Positions 1-7,466 of a stretch of 32,728 nt of DNA are shown here, one piece after another (position 1 is the stretch's first letter; each line of letters begins with the position of its first letter). The notes below the pieces were generated by a model. The model was not told the DNA's origin and searched no databases. It worked only from the letters and a program-made list of their open reading frames with translations. A program made the translations under genes and the position numbers. The stretch is taken from positions 1 to 32,728 of the forward strand of contig JALEZW010000052.1 of NCBI GenBank assembly GCA_022772675.1. Reading direction: 5' to 3'. This DNA comes from Agathobacter sp. (GTDB lineage Bacteria; Bacillota; Clostridia; Lachnospirales; Lachnospiraceae).

Positions 1-70
1 TCAGATTCGTAGTATCTTCTATTGCATAGAGAGCATGACTTTTCGTGCAGTTCTGCAATATATGATGATG

Positions 71-205
71 TAGAATTGCGGGGCGCAAGACATCCAGTGG
101 ATGTCTGCTCTGCGCCGACCGGAGCGAAGCGTAGACTTGCGTAGCAACGGAGCAATTCGTGTATCAAATGAGGGGCAAAATACCTTTTGACCCTCATATC
201 ATATG
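71..205. repeat. Partial copy of interspersed MITE-like repeat
   Basis: This stretch matches the distal half of the element seen in full at 1228-1538 and 22112-22392. It holds the GACATCC-loop-GGATGTC hairpin, the GCGCCGACCGGAGCGAAGCG segment and the terminal inverted repeat ending near 205 (CTTTTGACCCTCATATCAT). The proximal half (the TTCCTGCTTGCAGGAA hairpin side) is absent. It lies directly downstream of the antiporter gene, whose stop is at 209. Confidence 0.8.
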
Positions 206-208
206 ATG

Positions 209-1198
209 TTACCGCATACAGATATATACCACATAAATGGCATATAACAGAAGCATTCCAATTCCCTCTCTGCGATTTAATTTTTCTTTTGTCCACGCAA
301 AAATCCATACGATCACACTGAACACGAGAAGTACCACAATATCAATAATATTCTCGGTCAGAAATGCCATCGGACTGATTGCCCCTGCGATACCAAGTAC
401 CATCAGAATATTAAAAATATTGGATCCAATTGCATTTCCCAGTGCCATATCCACCTCATTTTTCCGGGCCGCCACAACGGAAGTAACAAGTTCCGGAAGG
501 GAGGTTCCGATTGAAACAATGGTAAGCCCCACCAGGGTCTGACTCATTCCAAGTCTTGTGGCAATATTACTTGCGCTGTTTACAACCACATCCCCGCCGA
601 CAATAATTCCGGCAGCTCCCAGTACGATAAAAATAAGACTTTTCGGCAAAGACATGATTTTCATCTCTTCCACTGACTCAATCTCTTCACTTTCCGCCTT
701 TTTTCCTTCCCGGTTGGCCTGCAGTGCAGAGCGGATCATAGAGAAAATAAAAAGTGCAAACAGTACAAGGAAAATCGCTCCGTCTACATGTCCCAGCTGC
801 ATGGGTCCAATCAATCCTAAAACCAGCAGCAGCACCGCACAAAATACAGAAAAGGGGAAATCCTTCTTTAATGTGCTTTTCTGTACTGCAACCGGTGTCA
901 GAACTGCACACATACCAATCACAACCATCAGGTTAAAAATATTAGACCCCACTACGTTGCTGACAGCCAGCGTATTCCGGTTCGCAAGGGATGCGGTCAC
1001 AGAAACCGCAGCCTCCGGAAGTGAGGTTCCCATAGCTACGATGGTCAGTCCTATGATAATAGAGGGTACATGAAATTTTTTCGCAATACTGGAACTGCCC
1101 TCCACGAAAATATCAGCACCTTTCACCAGAAATACAAAACCCACCAACAGGAATACGATTGCCAGCAGCATGTTACAATTCAAAACAAAATCAGCCAT
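209..1198 (-). CDS. CaCA-family calcium/sodium antiporter (YrbG-like)
   Basis: Integral membrane cation antiporter of the Ca2+:cation antiporter family, expected to exchange Ca2+ for Na+ or H+ across the cytoplasmic membrane. The protein is 329 aa and shows the family's internal duplication: an alpha-1 repeat with GTSLPEAAVSV and GSNIFNLM, and an alpha-2 repeat with GTSLPELVTSV and GSNIFNIL, separated by a charged cytoplasmic loop rich in Lys/Glu near residues 165-185. About ten hydrophobic segments are visible. The start at 1198 (MADFVLN) is preferred over a longer reading to 1243 because AAGGAGA sits just upstream of it, while the longer reading runs into the neighbouring repeat. The gene is monocistronic and lies between two repeat copies. 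The ion specificity cannot be read from the sequence. Confidence 0.9.
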   Translation of the reverse strand: MADFVLNCNMLLAIVFLLVGFVFLVKGADIFVEGSSSIAKKFHVPSIIIGLTIVAMGTSLPEAAVSVTASLANRNTLAVSNVVGSNIFNLMVVIGMCAVLTPVAVQKSTLKKDFPFSVFCAVLLLVLGLIGPMQLGHVDGAIFLVLFALFIFSMIRSALQANREGKKAESEEIESVEEMKIMSLPKSLIFIVLGAAGIIVGGDVVVNSASNIATRLGMSQTLVGLTIVSIGTSLPELVTSVVAARKNEVDMALGNAIGSNIFNILMVLGIAGAISPMAFLTENIIDIVVLLVFSVIVWIFAWTKEKLNRREGIGMLLLYAIYVVYICMR

Positions 1199-1227
1199 AA
1201 TTTTCTCCTTTTTTACCTTAAAATTAT

Positions 1228-1538
1228 ATGATATAAGGGTCAAAAGTCAGAAATCGTTCCTGCTTGCAGGAAAAGAGTTCTGACTTATTGACCCGCGCAC
1301 ACATGAGCAAGTAGTGATTTTCCTTGGAAAATCAACGGATTGCGAATGTGTGTAGAATTGCGGGGCGCAAGACATCCGGTGGATGTCTGCTCTGCGCCGA
1401 CCGGAGCGAAGCGTAGACTTGCGAAGCAACGGAGCAATTCGTATATCAGTGAGTGGAAAAAGTACTTTTGACACTCACATCATTATATTTATTCGTGTAT
1501 CAAATGAGGATCCAAATACCTTTTGACCCTCATATCAT
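1228..1538. repeat. Full MITE-like palindromic element with doubled right end
   Basis: Terminal inverted repeats ATGATATAAGGGTCAAAAG (1228-1246) and CTTTTGACACTCACATCAT (1465-1483) bound a non-coding, GC-rich interior full of hairpins: TTCCTGCTTGCAGGAA, GATTTTCCTTGGAAAATC, and GACATCC/GGATGTC. A second terminal repeat, CTTTTGACCCTCATATCAT, follows at 1520-1538, so the right end appears duplicated. A related full copy lies inverted at 22112-22392. No transposase is encoded; the size and ends fit a MITE or a structured repeat mobilised in trans. Confidence 0.8.
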
Positions 1539-1563
1539 AAAATAAGGGGTTCTGAATCGTTTA

Positions 1564-2145
1564 TTAAAAATTTAAAATTCCGAGATGTTCCAGCAGTATT
1601 TTAACCCCAATTAAGATTAAGATAATGCCGCCCGCAATCTCTGCCTTTTTCTTATACTTTGTTCCAAAGAAATTTCCAACAAATACACCAAATACAGATA
1701 ATGCAAAGGTTGTAACCCCAATAATGACAACAGCCTCCACAATCGGTGTATCCAGAAAGGCAAACGTAATCCCCACAGCCAGAGCATCAATGCTGGTTGC
1801 CACGGCAAGCATCAGCATTTCCTTATGATCAAGGGGCGGGTCCTTTTCCCTGATTTCCTCAATATCCGGGTCTTTTACTGCCTCCAAAATCATTTTTCCA
1901 CCGATAAATACCAGCAGAATAAAAGCTATCCAGTGGTCAATGGATGTAATGTATTTTTGGAAGCTCACGCCGAGGAACCAACCGATGAAAGGCATCAGTG
2001 CCTGAAACCCTCCGAAATACAAGCCTATCACAACTGCCTGCTTTTTATTCACTTTGTTCATAGCCAGTCCTTTGCAGACAGATACGGCAAAAGCGTCCAT
2101 CGCAAGCCCGACCCCTATCAGAAACAATTCAAAAAATAGTGCCAT
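1564..2145 (-). CDS. mntP: Manganese efflux pump MntP
   Basis: Putative Mn2+ exporter of the MntP (formerly YebN) family in the cytoplasmic membrane. The 193-aa protein has six hydrophobic segments arranged as two related halves. Each half carries the family's acidic membrane motif, MDAFAVS near residue 16 and SIDALAVG near residue 115. The start at 2145 (MALFFELF) is chosen because AGGAGG lies 7 bases upstream; upstream in-frame starts lack a comparable site. A long leader (2146-2450) carries a probable yybP-ykoY riboswitch with a terminator platform, which agrees with Mn2+-controlled expression of an exporter. The length is normal for the family (about 185-195 aa). Confidence 0.93.
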   Translation of the reverse strand: MALFFELFLIGVGLAMDAFAVSVCKGLAMNKVNKKQAVVIGLYFGGFQALMPFIGWFLGVSFQKYITSIDHWIAFILLVFIGGKMILEAVKDPDIEEIREKDPPLDHKEMLMLAVATSIDALAVGITFAFLDTPIVEAVVIIGVTTFALSVFGVFVGNFFGTKYKKKAEIAGGIILILIGVKILLEHLGILNF

Positions 2146-2261
2146 CTTCGTCCTCCTGTTCTTTTGTATCTCCCGAAAAACAAAACTTATTCCATTCAAC
2201 CGTGATAAAAGAAGCCCCTCCAATTATCATCCCCATGTTTCATTTCTATAGTCCTCCCCCA

Positions 2262-2326
2262 ATATAAAAGACCCATGTACACCGGGAATATCAGAAGCTG
2301 ATCTTCCAAATGTACATGAGTCTCAT
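2262..2326 (-). terminator. Riboswitch expression platform: intrinsic terminator upstream of mntP
   Basis: On the minus strand GACTCATGTACA pairs with TGTACATGGGTC and is followed by TTTTAT. The 5' arm begins within the GAGAC at the 3' edge of the putative riboswitch aptamer, so aptamer folding could compete with terminator formation. In this family Mn2+ binding is known to favour expression of the downstream gene. Confidence 0.75.
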
Positions 2327-2405
2327 TCTTTAAGGTTTGCCAGGTCATAAGACCGGGACTGTTGACAAACCACACTGTGTGCGAACTACTCCCTCACTAC
2401 GAATA
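2318..2405 (-). promoter_or_regulatory. Probable yybP-ykoY (Mn2+) riboswitch aptamer
   Basis: Read on the minus strand, the leader holds GAGGGAGTAG, a GTTTGTCAACAG segment, a hairpin GGTCTTATGACC, TGGCAAACC, and a closing AATGAGAC. This matches the order of conserved parts of yybP-ykoY aptamers (GGGGAGUAG on the 5' side, G(C/A)GAGAC on the 3' side). The downstream gene is mntP, the best-known target of this class, and a terminator follows immediately. The call rests on motif order and context, not on a covariance-model score. Confidence 0.78.
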
Positions 2406-2459
2406 GAACAATCTGTTTTTCTGTGTTGTGTCACTTTGTAAAGCCACTATATGGTTTGT

Positions 2460-2489
2460 AATATAGCAGATGTCCTATCTGTTAGTCAA
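2460..2489 (-). promoter_or_regulatory. Promoter for the mntP leader
   Basis: On the minus strand TTGACT (2484-2489) and TATATT (2460-2465) are separated by 18 bases. This places the transcription start just upstream of the riboswitch, giving a leader of about 300 nt. Confidence 0.65.
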
Positions 2490-2607
2490 TACGAACTTAT
2501 TTATCATATGACCTGACCTTTAGCCGCCTATGGGTTACTGATTGCCGGATTCTCACCTGTTTTTACTCTTTTTTGCTTAAATATGTCTTCTTACAGGCGG
2601 TCGCGTC

Positions 2608-3609
2608 TTATTTTACAATTACCGTCACCCGCTCCTTCGTGCCATCCTCTTTCGCATAGATATATGCTTTTCCGGTACACTTTGCGGATATATTTCCATT
2701 CTCGTCAACCGTGGCCACATTGGTATTGGAACAGGAATATTCCGGCTTATTGCCGGAAGACACGGTTGCTTTCGTCTGATAACTCTCTCCTGCGGCAAGT
2801 GTCACTTCATCCGTTTCAAACCGGATGGTGGGCTTTTTCACTGTGACAGCACAGGTTTTGCTCACTCCATCTACCGTAACGGTAATCAATGCATAACCAT
2901 TTTTTACCGCAGTAACGTTTCCTTTACTATCAACAGTTGCGACACTTTTTTTATTGGTTTTCCACTTGGGAATACTTTTGGATGTGGATTGAACGGATAA
3001 CTTTACATTCCCCTTTCGATAAAGGGAAACCTCCGTACGGTTTAACTTAACAGCCGGCTCCCTGACTGTCACCCTGCACTTTGCGCTGGACTTGTCAGCG
3101 GTTACTGTTATGACCGTTTCCCCCGGCTTTTTCGCAGTGATCACACCGTCCTCATCGACAGATGCAATACTGGTTTTGCCTGACTTATAGGTAACCTCAT
3201 GTCCTGTGGATGCAGTAGCACTAAGTCTGGTAGTATATCCGTTCTCCAATGATATGTTTTTCTGACTTAACGTAATGACCGTCTTCTCAACCGTCACCTT
3301 ACAGCTTGCTTCCCCATTTGCAATCTTTGCGGTAATGGTTGCCGTACCGGCCTTTTTTGCAGTTACCTTTCCATAGGTGTTTACAGATGCTACCTTGGAA
3401 TCACTGGAAGAAAACTTCGGCTTCTTTCCGGTAGAAGTAACTGCCGTTAAATAAAACTCATCTCCGATTTTCATGCTTTTCGAATAATGCGTCAGTACTA
3501 CGTATTCGTAACCTGCAGCATATACGTTTGTATTACAATCGGAAATAAAAAGCATGGATACCATGCAGATGACAGCTATTGCTGTCCTTAAGATCTTCTT
3601 GTGTGACAT
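2608..3609 (-). CDS. Secreted protein with four BIG2 (bacterial Ig-like) domains
   Basis: A 333-aa exported protein. Residues 1-31 form a signal peptide (MSHKKILR, a hydrophobic core, then a VYAA-like cleavage site). The rest is four tandem BIG2-type repeats of about 72-76 residues, each with the signature SxxxSVASVD/NxxGxVTAKKxGxATITV and each ending in a CxVTV strand. The start at 3609 is preferred over the longer reading to 3792 because the signal peptide begins there and GGGGGAAT precedes it. There is no LPXTG, no transmembrane tail and no catalytic domain, so it is probably released or held non-covalently. A role in adhesion or as a spacer is only inference from the domain type. The repeats differ too much to be a recent duplication. 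Confidence 0.88.
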   Translation of the reverse strand: MSHKKILRTAIAVICMVSMLFISDCNTNVYAAGYEYVVLTHYSKSMKIGDEFYLTAVTSTGKKPKFSSSDSKVASVNTYGKVTAKKAGTATITAKIANGEASCKVTVEKTVITLSQKNISLENGYTTRLSATASTGHEVTYKSGKTSIASVDEDGVITAKKPGETVITVTADKSSAKCRVTVREPAVKLNRTEVSLYRKGNVKLSVQSTSKSIPKWKTNKKSVATVDSKGNVTAVKNGYALITVTVDGVSKTCAVTVKKPTIRFETDEVTLAAGESYQTKATVSSGNKPEYSCSNTNVATVDENGNISAKCTGKAYIYAKEDGTKERVTVIVK

Positions 3610-3816
3610 TAAATTCCCCCATTCTTTGTATGGTGAGAATGTCACGGCAATCAGTGTAGTTACCAATTTATCATATTCGTTAAGATTTGTAAAGAGCATT
3701 TTGAAATCAACGGAAATATGGCTCATCCGAAATAAACACAGGTATTTTTTCTGAATACATGGCAGAGCAAAATATCGCAGCTTCAAAAACAATCACCATA
3801 AAAGTGAAATAGTAAC

Positions 3817-3847
3817 AAAAGAGATGCCGCAATGCGGCATCTCTTTT
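3817..3847. terminator. Strong bidirectional intrinsic terminator
   Basis: A perfect 14-bp stem, AAAAGAGATGCCGC (3817-3830) and its complement (3834-3847), encloses an AAT loop, with A and T runs on the two flanks. It sits downstream of the YbjQ-family gene on the minus strand and isolates it from the BIG2 gene. Confidence 0.85.
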
Positions 3848-3893
3848 CACATGTACTTTGGTGTCGGGTACCTATTCATCCCCTCCCCCAAAG

Positions 3894-4208
3894 TCAGTTT
3901 TTATACTTTACTGCGGTTCCATATGCCACAACCTCTGCCGCCCCGGACATCACCTGGGAACTTCCGTAAGTGATCCCGATAATGGCATCCGCCCCCAGTT
4001 CCCTGGCTTCATCCACCATGCGCTTGGTGGCAATCTGTCTGGCCTCGTTGAGCATCTGCGTGTAGCCTGCGATTTCACCGCCCACCAGGGTCTTCATCCC
4101 CGCCATAATATCACGGCCCACATTCTTTGTCTGCACGATGGTTCCTTTTACCAGACCCAGTGCCTCGATTTCCTGTCCTGGTACATACTCAATACTTAGA
4201 AGCTTCAT
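3894..4208 (-). CDS. YbjQ/UPF0145 family protein
   Basis: A 104-aa protein of the YbjQ (UPF0145, heavy-metal-binding-like) family, which forms small oligomeric cytoplasmic proteins of unknown role. Typical family blocks are visible: the start MKLLSIEYVPG, KNVGRDIMAGMKTLVGGE near the middle, ARELGADAIIGI, and the C-terminal EVVAYGTAVK. The start at 4208 follows a GGAGGAGAAG site and overlaps the end of the upstream MerR gene by 20 bases, so the two are almost certainly cotranscribed and translationally coupled. It ends before a strong terminator at 3817-3847. Despite the old domain name, metal binding is not evident from the sequence. Confidence 0.9.
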   Translation of the reverse strand: MKLLSIEYVPGQEIEALGLVKGTIVQTKNVGRDIMAGMKTLVGGEIAGYTQMLNEARQIATKRMVDEARELGADAIIGITYGSSQVMSGAAEVVAYGTAVKYKN

Positions 4209-4830
4209 CCTCTTCTCCTCCTTCAATCTCTTTGATTCTTCCAACCAGCGCCACCAAAATACAGATTGCAAGTACAATCGGCACAACCGTAAATACAAGA
4301 ATGACAAAGATTGGAACCTGTTCCACTTTTGTTGCCCAGATGATTGCAGCAGCCGGAACAAGCATCAGGAGAATCATGAGGATTCCCGCAATGATTGCGC
4401 CCAGGCGCTTTTCTTTCCGAATGTCTTTCTTTCCAACATCCATAAAATCCATTCCCTCCTTTTCCATCTGCTCAATCTGATCCAGATAGGACTCGGTGGC
4501 GAGATTCTCCAATGAGACACGGCTTGCAATGATCTGGTCGCTGACCGTCTGCATTTTGGTAAGTCCTTCCTTCTGCCGCTCCAGCTCATCCTGATGATGC
4601 TCCAGGCAGTCGCATAGACTGGTTTTTCCGTCAAAAACACGCCGGATTTCCTCAATTGGCACTCCCAGCTTCCGCAGCAGTTTGACCTGCATCAGACGGT
4701 GGACATCCGCTTCCTCGTATTCGCGGTAACCATTCTCCGCCCGCCGGGGATTAATGAGTCCCTGTTCCTCATAGAACCGGATGTTCTTTCTGGTAATCCC
4801 CACCAGTTCCTCCACAAACTTAATCTTCAC
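4189..4830 (-). CDS. MerR-family regulator with C-terminal membrane helices
   Basis: A 213-aa protein. Residues 1-70 are a MerR winged helix-turn-helix with the hallmark RKNIRFYEEQGLINPRR and GYREYEEADVHRL. A helical dimerisation coiled coil follows (about 75-130). Two hydrophobic segments at roughly 143-165 and 171-195 then form a helical hairpin in the membrane, ending in an acidic tail. The usual C-terminal effector or metal-binding Cys pair is missing, so the signal is probably sensed in or near the membrane; this is inference. It overlaps the YbjQ-family gene (3894-4208) by 20 bases. The spacing of its own promoter is not clear from the sequence. Confidence 0.87.
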   Translation of the reverse strand: MKIKFVEELVGITRKNIRFYEEQGLINPRRAENGYREYEEADVHRLMQVKLLRKLGVPIEEIRRVFDGKTSLCDCLEHHQDELERQKEGLTKMQTVSDQIIASRVSLENLATESYLDQIEQMEKEGMDFMDVGKKDIRKEKRLGAIIAGILMILLMLVPAAAIIWATKVEQVPIFVILVFTVVPIVLAICILVALVGRIKEIEGGEEDEASKY

Positions 4831-4986
4831 TGTTAAACTCCCTTTGTATTTCGGCCCGGCTTTTCCAATACTTCGTATCCGTCCTAAGGCGGTTACTAAT
4901 TTTTCTGATAAAACCGGGACTCTGTGTCCTATCTGCCCTTGTTATACAGCTTCCACAAGGTGGAATGTCAAGGACTTTTTATGGAA

Positions 4987-5003
4987 TTATGATATGAGGG
5001 TCA
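4987..5003. repeat. Isolated MITE terminal repeat
   Basis: TGATATGAGGGTCAAA equals the outer end of the MITE-like element found in full at 1228 and 22112, without its interior. It may be a solo end left after deletion. It lies between tyrS and the MerR gene. Confidence 0.5.
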
Positions 5004-5060
5004 AATTATCTATTCTGAATAGCTCACAAATTACCTTTCACAATTGGTCTGAAACCATTT

Positions 5061-6287
5061 TTACTGGCTGACAACCTTGGCAAATTTCTTCTTGCCGCGC
5101 TTTACAACCTTCCCCTCACCGGAAAAGTCGGAAAGAGTATAGCTTGTGCTGATGTCTGTCACCTTGTCACCATCTACAGAGACACCTCCCTGCTGCACGG
5201 CACGCCGGGCGTCAGAACGGCTCTCGCAGAGTCCGGCCTTCACCAGAACTGCCATAATGTCCATCTTTCCATCTACCAGATCCTCTTCCGTGAGGGTAAC
5301 GGTCGGCATATTGGCAGAGACACCTGCCCCGGAGAACAGCGCATGGGATGCTTCCTTTGCCTTCTCAGCTTCCTCCTCGCCGTGAACCAGTTTAGTCAGT
5401 TCGTATGCCAGGATTTCCTTAGCCTGGTTCAGCTGTGCCCCCTCCCATTTTGCCATCTCATCAATTTCTTCCAGTGGGAGGAAGGTCAGCATACGTAAGC
5501 ATTTGATGACATCAGAGTCACCTACATTTCTCCAGTACTGGAAGAACTCGAAAGGTGAGGTCTTGTTGGGATCCAGCCATACGGCGCCGGACTGGGTCTT
5601 CCCCATCTTCTTGCCCTCAGAATTGAGAAGCAGATTGATGGTCATGGCGTAAGCATCCTTCCCCAGCTTACGGCGGATCAGCTCCGTTCCGCCCAGCATA
5701 TTGCTCCACTGGTCATCCCCGCCGAACTCCATGTTGCATCCGTACTTCTGGAAAAGAGTGTAGAAATCGTAGCTCTGCATGATCATATAGTTAAACTCCA
5801 GGAAGCTTAAGCCTCTCTCCATACGCTGCTTGTAGCACTCAGCGGTCAGCATACGATTTACAGAGAAATGCGGACCAACTTCACGAAGTACATCGATGTA
5901 ATTTAAATCTGTCAGCCAGTCTGCATTGTTGACGAGCAATGCTTTCCCATCGCTGAAATCGATAAAACGGCTCATCTGCTTCTTGAAGCAGTCCACATTG
6001 TGCTGGATGGTTTCCGGTGTCAGCATCTGGCGCATATCGGTACGTCCGGAGGGATCCCCGATCATAGCGGTTCCTCCGCCAATCAGTGCAATCGGCTTAT
6101 TTCCTGCCATCTGCAGACGTTTCATGAGACACAGTGCCATGAAATGTCCTACGTGAAGGCTGTCTGCGGTGGGATCAAATCCGATGTAGAATACAGCCTT
6201 TCCGTTGTTGATTAATTCCTTGATTTCTTCCTCGTCGGTTACCTGGGCAATCAGGCCGCGGGCAACTAATTCATCATAAACTGTCAT
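5061..6287 (-). CDS. tyrS: Tyrosyl-tRNA synthetase
   Basis: Class Ic aminoacyl-tRNA synthetase that charges tRNA-Tyr in the cytoplasm. The 408-aa protein has the HIGH-type motif HVGH at residues 45-48, the substrate pocket residues in [12 protein letters not shown] and GGDDQW, and the KMSKS-type loop as KMGKT at residues 227-231. It ends with an S4 RNA-binding domain (about 340-405, [20 protein letters not shown]). The start at 6287 follows GAAGGAGGATT. It is preceded by a Tyr-specific T-box leader of about 640 nt, so transcription should rise when uncharged tRNA-Tyr accumulates. The length is normal for TyrS. Confidence 0.97.
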   Translation of the reverse strand: MTVYDELVARGLIAQVTDEEEIKELINNGKAVFYIGFDPTADSLHVGHFMALCLMKRLQMAGNKPIALIGGGTAMIGDPSGRTDMRQMLTPETIQHNVDCFKKQMSRFIDFSDGKALLVNNADWLTDLNYIDVLREVGPHFSVNRMLTAECYKQRMERGLSFLEFNYMIMQSYDFYTLFQKYGCNMEFGGDDQWSNMLGGTELIRRKLGKDAYAMTINLLLNSEGKKMGKTQSGAVWLDPNKTSPFEFFQYWRNVGDSDVIKCLRMLTFLPLEEIDEMAKWEGAQLNQAKEILAYELTKLVHGEEEAEKAKEASHALFSGAGVSANMPTVTLTEEDLVDGKMDIMAVLVKAGLCESRSDARRAVQQGGVSVDGDKVTDISTSYTLSDFSGEGKVVKRGKKKFAKVVSQ

Positions 6288-6403
6288 TGTAATCCTCCTT
6301 CAATTTGCTCTGCTTATCTTTTTCTCTGCTTATTCGCGAGTAAGCAGACTCGGAAACCTTTGGTTTCCTCGTTTCCGCGTTGCTCGCCAAATGGTTATTC
6401 GCG

Positions 6404-6436
6404 AAAAATCCCCCCGTCCTATATAAGGACGAGGGG
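6404..6436 (-). terminator. T-box terminator of tyrS
   Basis: On the minus strand CCCCTCGTCC pairs with GGACGGGGGG around a TTATATA loop, followed by ATTTTT. It lies immediately downstream of the T-box sequence, as expected for the terminator competing with the antiterminator. Confidence 0.88.
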
Positions 6437-6625
6437 AGAACTCTCGTGATACCACCTTAATTCGCAGACCGCTCGCGCTGACACACCGAACTCTGATTAT
6501 TCGGTGTACTAGTCTGCCTCAGTGAGTGCATAATACACTCCAGTGCTTCTAACGTGCACCACTCCGTCACAACCTACTAACCTAATGGCGTTCAATGTGC
6601 AGCTCCGGGATGTAATTCCTGTCAT

Positions 6626-6828
6626 AAGGAGGGACCCGCTTGCGGGGAGATCCCTTGTGACCTGCGCACTTTGCTCCGCGTTAGCGGACTCTCATGCAAA
6701 GTGCTCCTTAGGAGGGACCCGCTATATGTGTTATGCTTTGCATAACATGTAGCGTCAGCCCTTCCCCAAAGGGGAATTCTCCTGGGCTGACGTTCCCGTT
6801 GCGGGAGAATCCCTTGTGACCTGCGCAC
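6626..6828. repeat. Duplicated T-box stem I segment with inserted hairpin element
   Basis: Minus-strand segment TGCGCAGGTCACAAGGGAT occurs at 6668-6650 and again at 6828-6810. The following AGCGGGTCCCTCCT occurs at 6639-6626 and again at 6723-6710. In the copy nearer the gene the two parts are contiguous. In the other copy they are split by about 67 bp (6724-6790) made of two hairpins, CGTCAGCCC/GGGCTGACG and TGTTATGC/GCATAACA. Between the copies lies another hairpin, GCACTTTGC/GCAAAGTGC. Confidence 0.75.
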
Positions 6829-6935
6829 ATGTCTGCAGCATCTGCTTCCCGCGCACCTCTCATCCACCGGTTACTTTCTGTTCGTTCCACAAATGAGTAC
6901 TTATTCCCTTCAAAGCCTTTTACTTAATTGTTATC

Positions 6936-6965
6936 ATTATAAGCGCTCTGCAAATCATTTGTCAA
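6936..6965 (-). promoter_or_regulatory. Promoter of the tyrS operon
   Basis: On the minus strand, consensus TTGACA (6960-6965) and TATAAT (6936-6941) are spaced by 18 bases. The -35 box overlaps the end of the upstream ArsC/Spx-like gene. Transcription would start near 6928. Confidence 0.8.
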
Positions 6966-7309
6966 CAAATTTTCTCCCACTCAGCCTGCTTAAATCCCAC
7001 CAGCACCCGATCATCTGCCACAAGAATCGGACGCTTCACCAGCATGCCGTCTGTGGCAAGAAGCTCAATCATCTCCTGCTCACTCATATTCGGAAGCTTG
7101 TCCTTAAGTTCCATCTGCCGGTAGAGCATCCCGCTAGTATTGAAAAACTTCTTAATTGGAAGACCGCTTTTTTCGATCCACACCTTCAGTTCCTCTGCTG
7201 TGGGATTCTGTTCCTTGATATTGCGGTCCTCGAAAACAATCCCCTTTTCCTCTAAAAATTTGCGCGCCTTCTGACAGGTACCACACTTTGGATAATTGAC
7301 AAATAGCAT
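6962..7309 (-). CDS. ArsC/Spx-family reductase-like protein
   Basis: A 115-aa thioredoxin-fold protein of the ArsC/Spx (YffB-like) group. The N-terminal strand is followed by the redox motif CGTC (PKCGTCQKA), then the family blocks PTAEELKVWIEKSGLPIKKFFNTSG and the late cis-Pro region LVKRPILV. The CxxC motif fits Spx/MgsR-like or glutaredoxin-dependent ArsC-like proteins. An arsenate reductase role is not supported because no ars genes lie nearby. The start at 7309 (ATG) is preferred over a GTG at 7321 because AGGTGG lies 8 bases upstream. The gene appears monocistronic and ends over the tyrS promoter. Confidence 0.85.
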   Translation of the reverse strand: MLFVNYPKCGTCQKARKFLEEKGIVFEDRNIKEQNPTAEELKVWIEKSGLPIKKFFNTSGMLYRQMELKDKLPNMSEQEMIELLATDGMLVKRPILVADDRVLVGFKQAEWEKIC

Positions 7310-7466
7310 AATTGATTCCACCTTTCCTTAAAATGTTATATCCCTTTCGGCTTTATATACCTAAAAATGACTTTTATTATTATAGCAGACCGTAAAAACG
7401 ATCATTTTTATTATTTACTATACAGTACAATCTTTTTATCCGGGGGAAATCCTCGTTTCGCAAATT

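Larger units (their letters stand above)
6288..6928 (-). promoter_or_regulatory. T-box leader of tyrS (Tyr specifier)
   Basis: The conserved T-box AAGGTGGTATCACG lies on the minus strand at 6445-6458, just before a terminator (6404-6436). The probable specifier is TAC (Tyr), minus strand 6614-6612, in the context GGAATTACATCCC, followed by the expected purine. A stem I apical region lies on its 5' side (6626-6668). The leader is about 640 nt from the predicted promoter to the start codon, against 200-300 nt usually. The excess is a duplicated stem I segment and a hairpin insertion, plus a hairpin-rich stretch of about 75 nt between terminator and gene (6330-6403, GGAAACC/GGTTTCC). Confidence 0.9.

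Noticed and set aside
1247-1474. 75-aa protein on the minus strand
   Set aside because: The frame lies wholly inside the palindromic MITE-like element, has no ribosome binding site and is broken in the other copies.
2515-2600. Cobalamin-like riboswitch (AGGTGAGAATCCGGC on the minus strand)
   Set aside because: Only one short block resembles the class; the B12 box and the other conserved parts are missing, and no cobalamin gene follows.
6622-6890. Two short minus-strand proteins (81 and 60 aa)
   Set aside because: They fall within the tyrS T-box leader, and their sequence is explained by RNA hairpins and the duplicated segment.
6962-7309. Arsenate reductase of an ars operon
   Set aside because: The protein belongs to the ArsC/Spx fold group, but no ars regulator or pump is near and the CxxC motif fits Spx-like proteins equally well.
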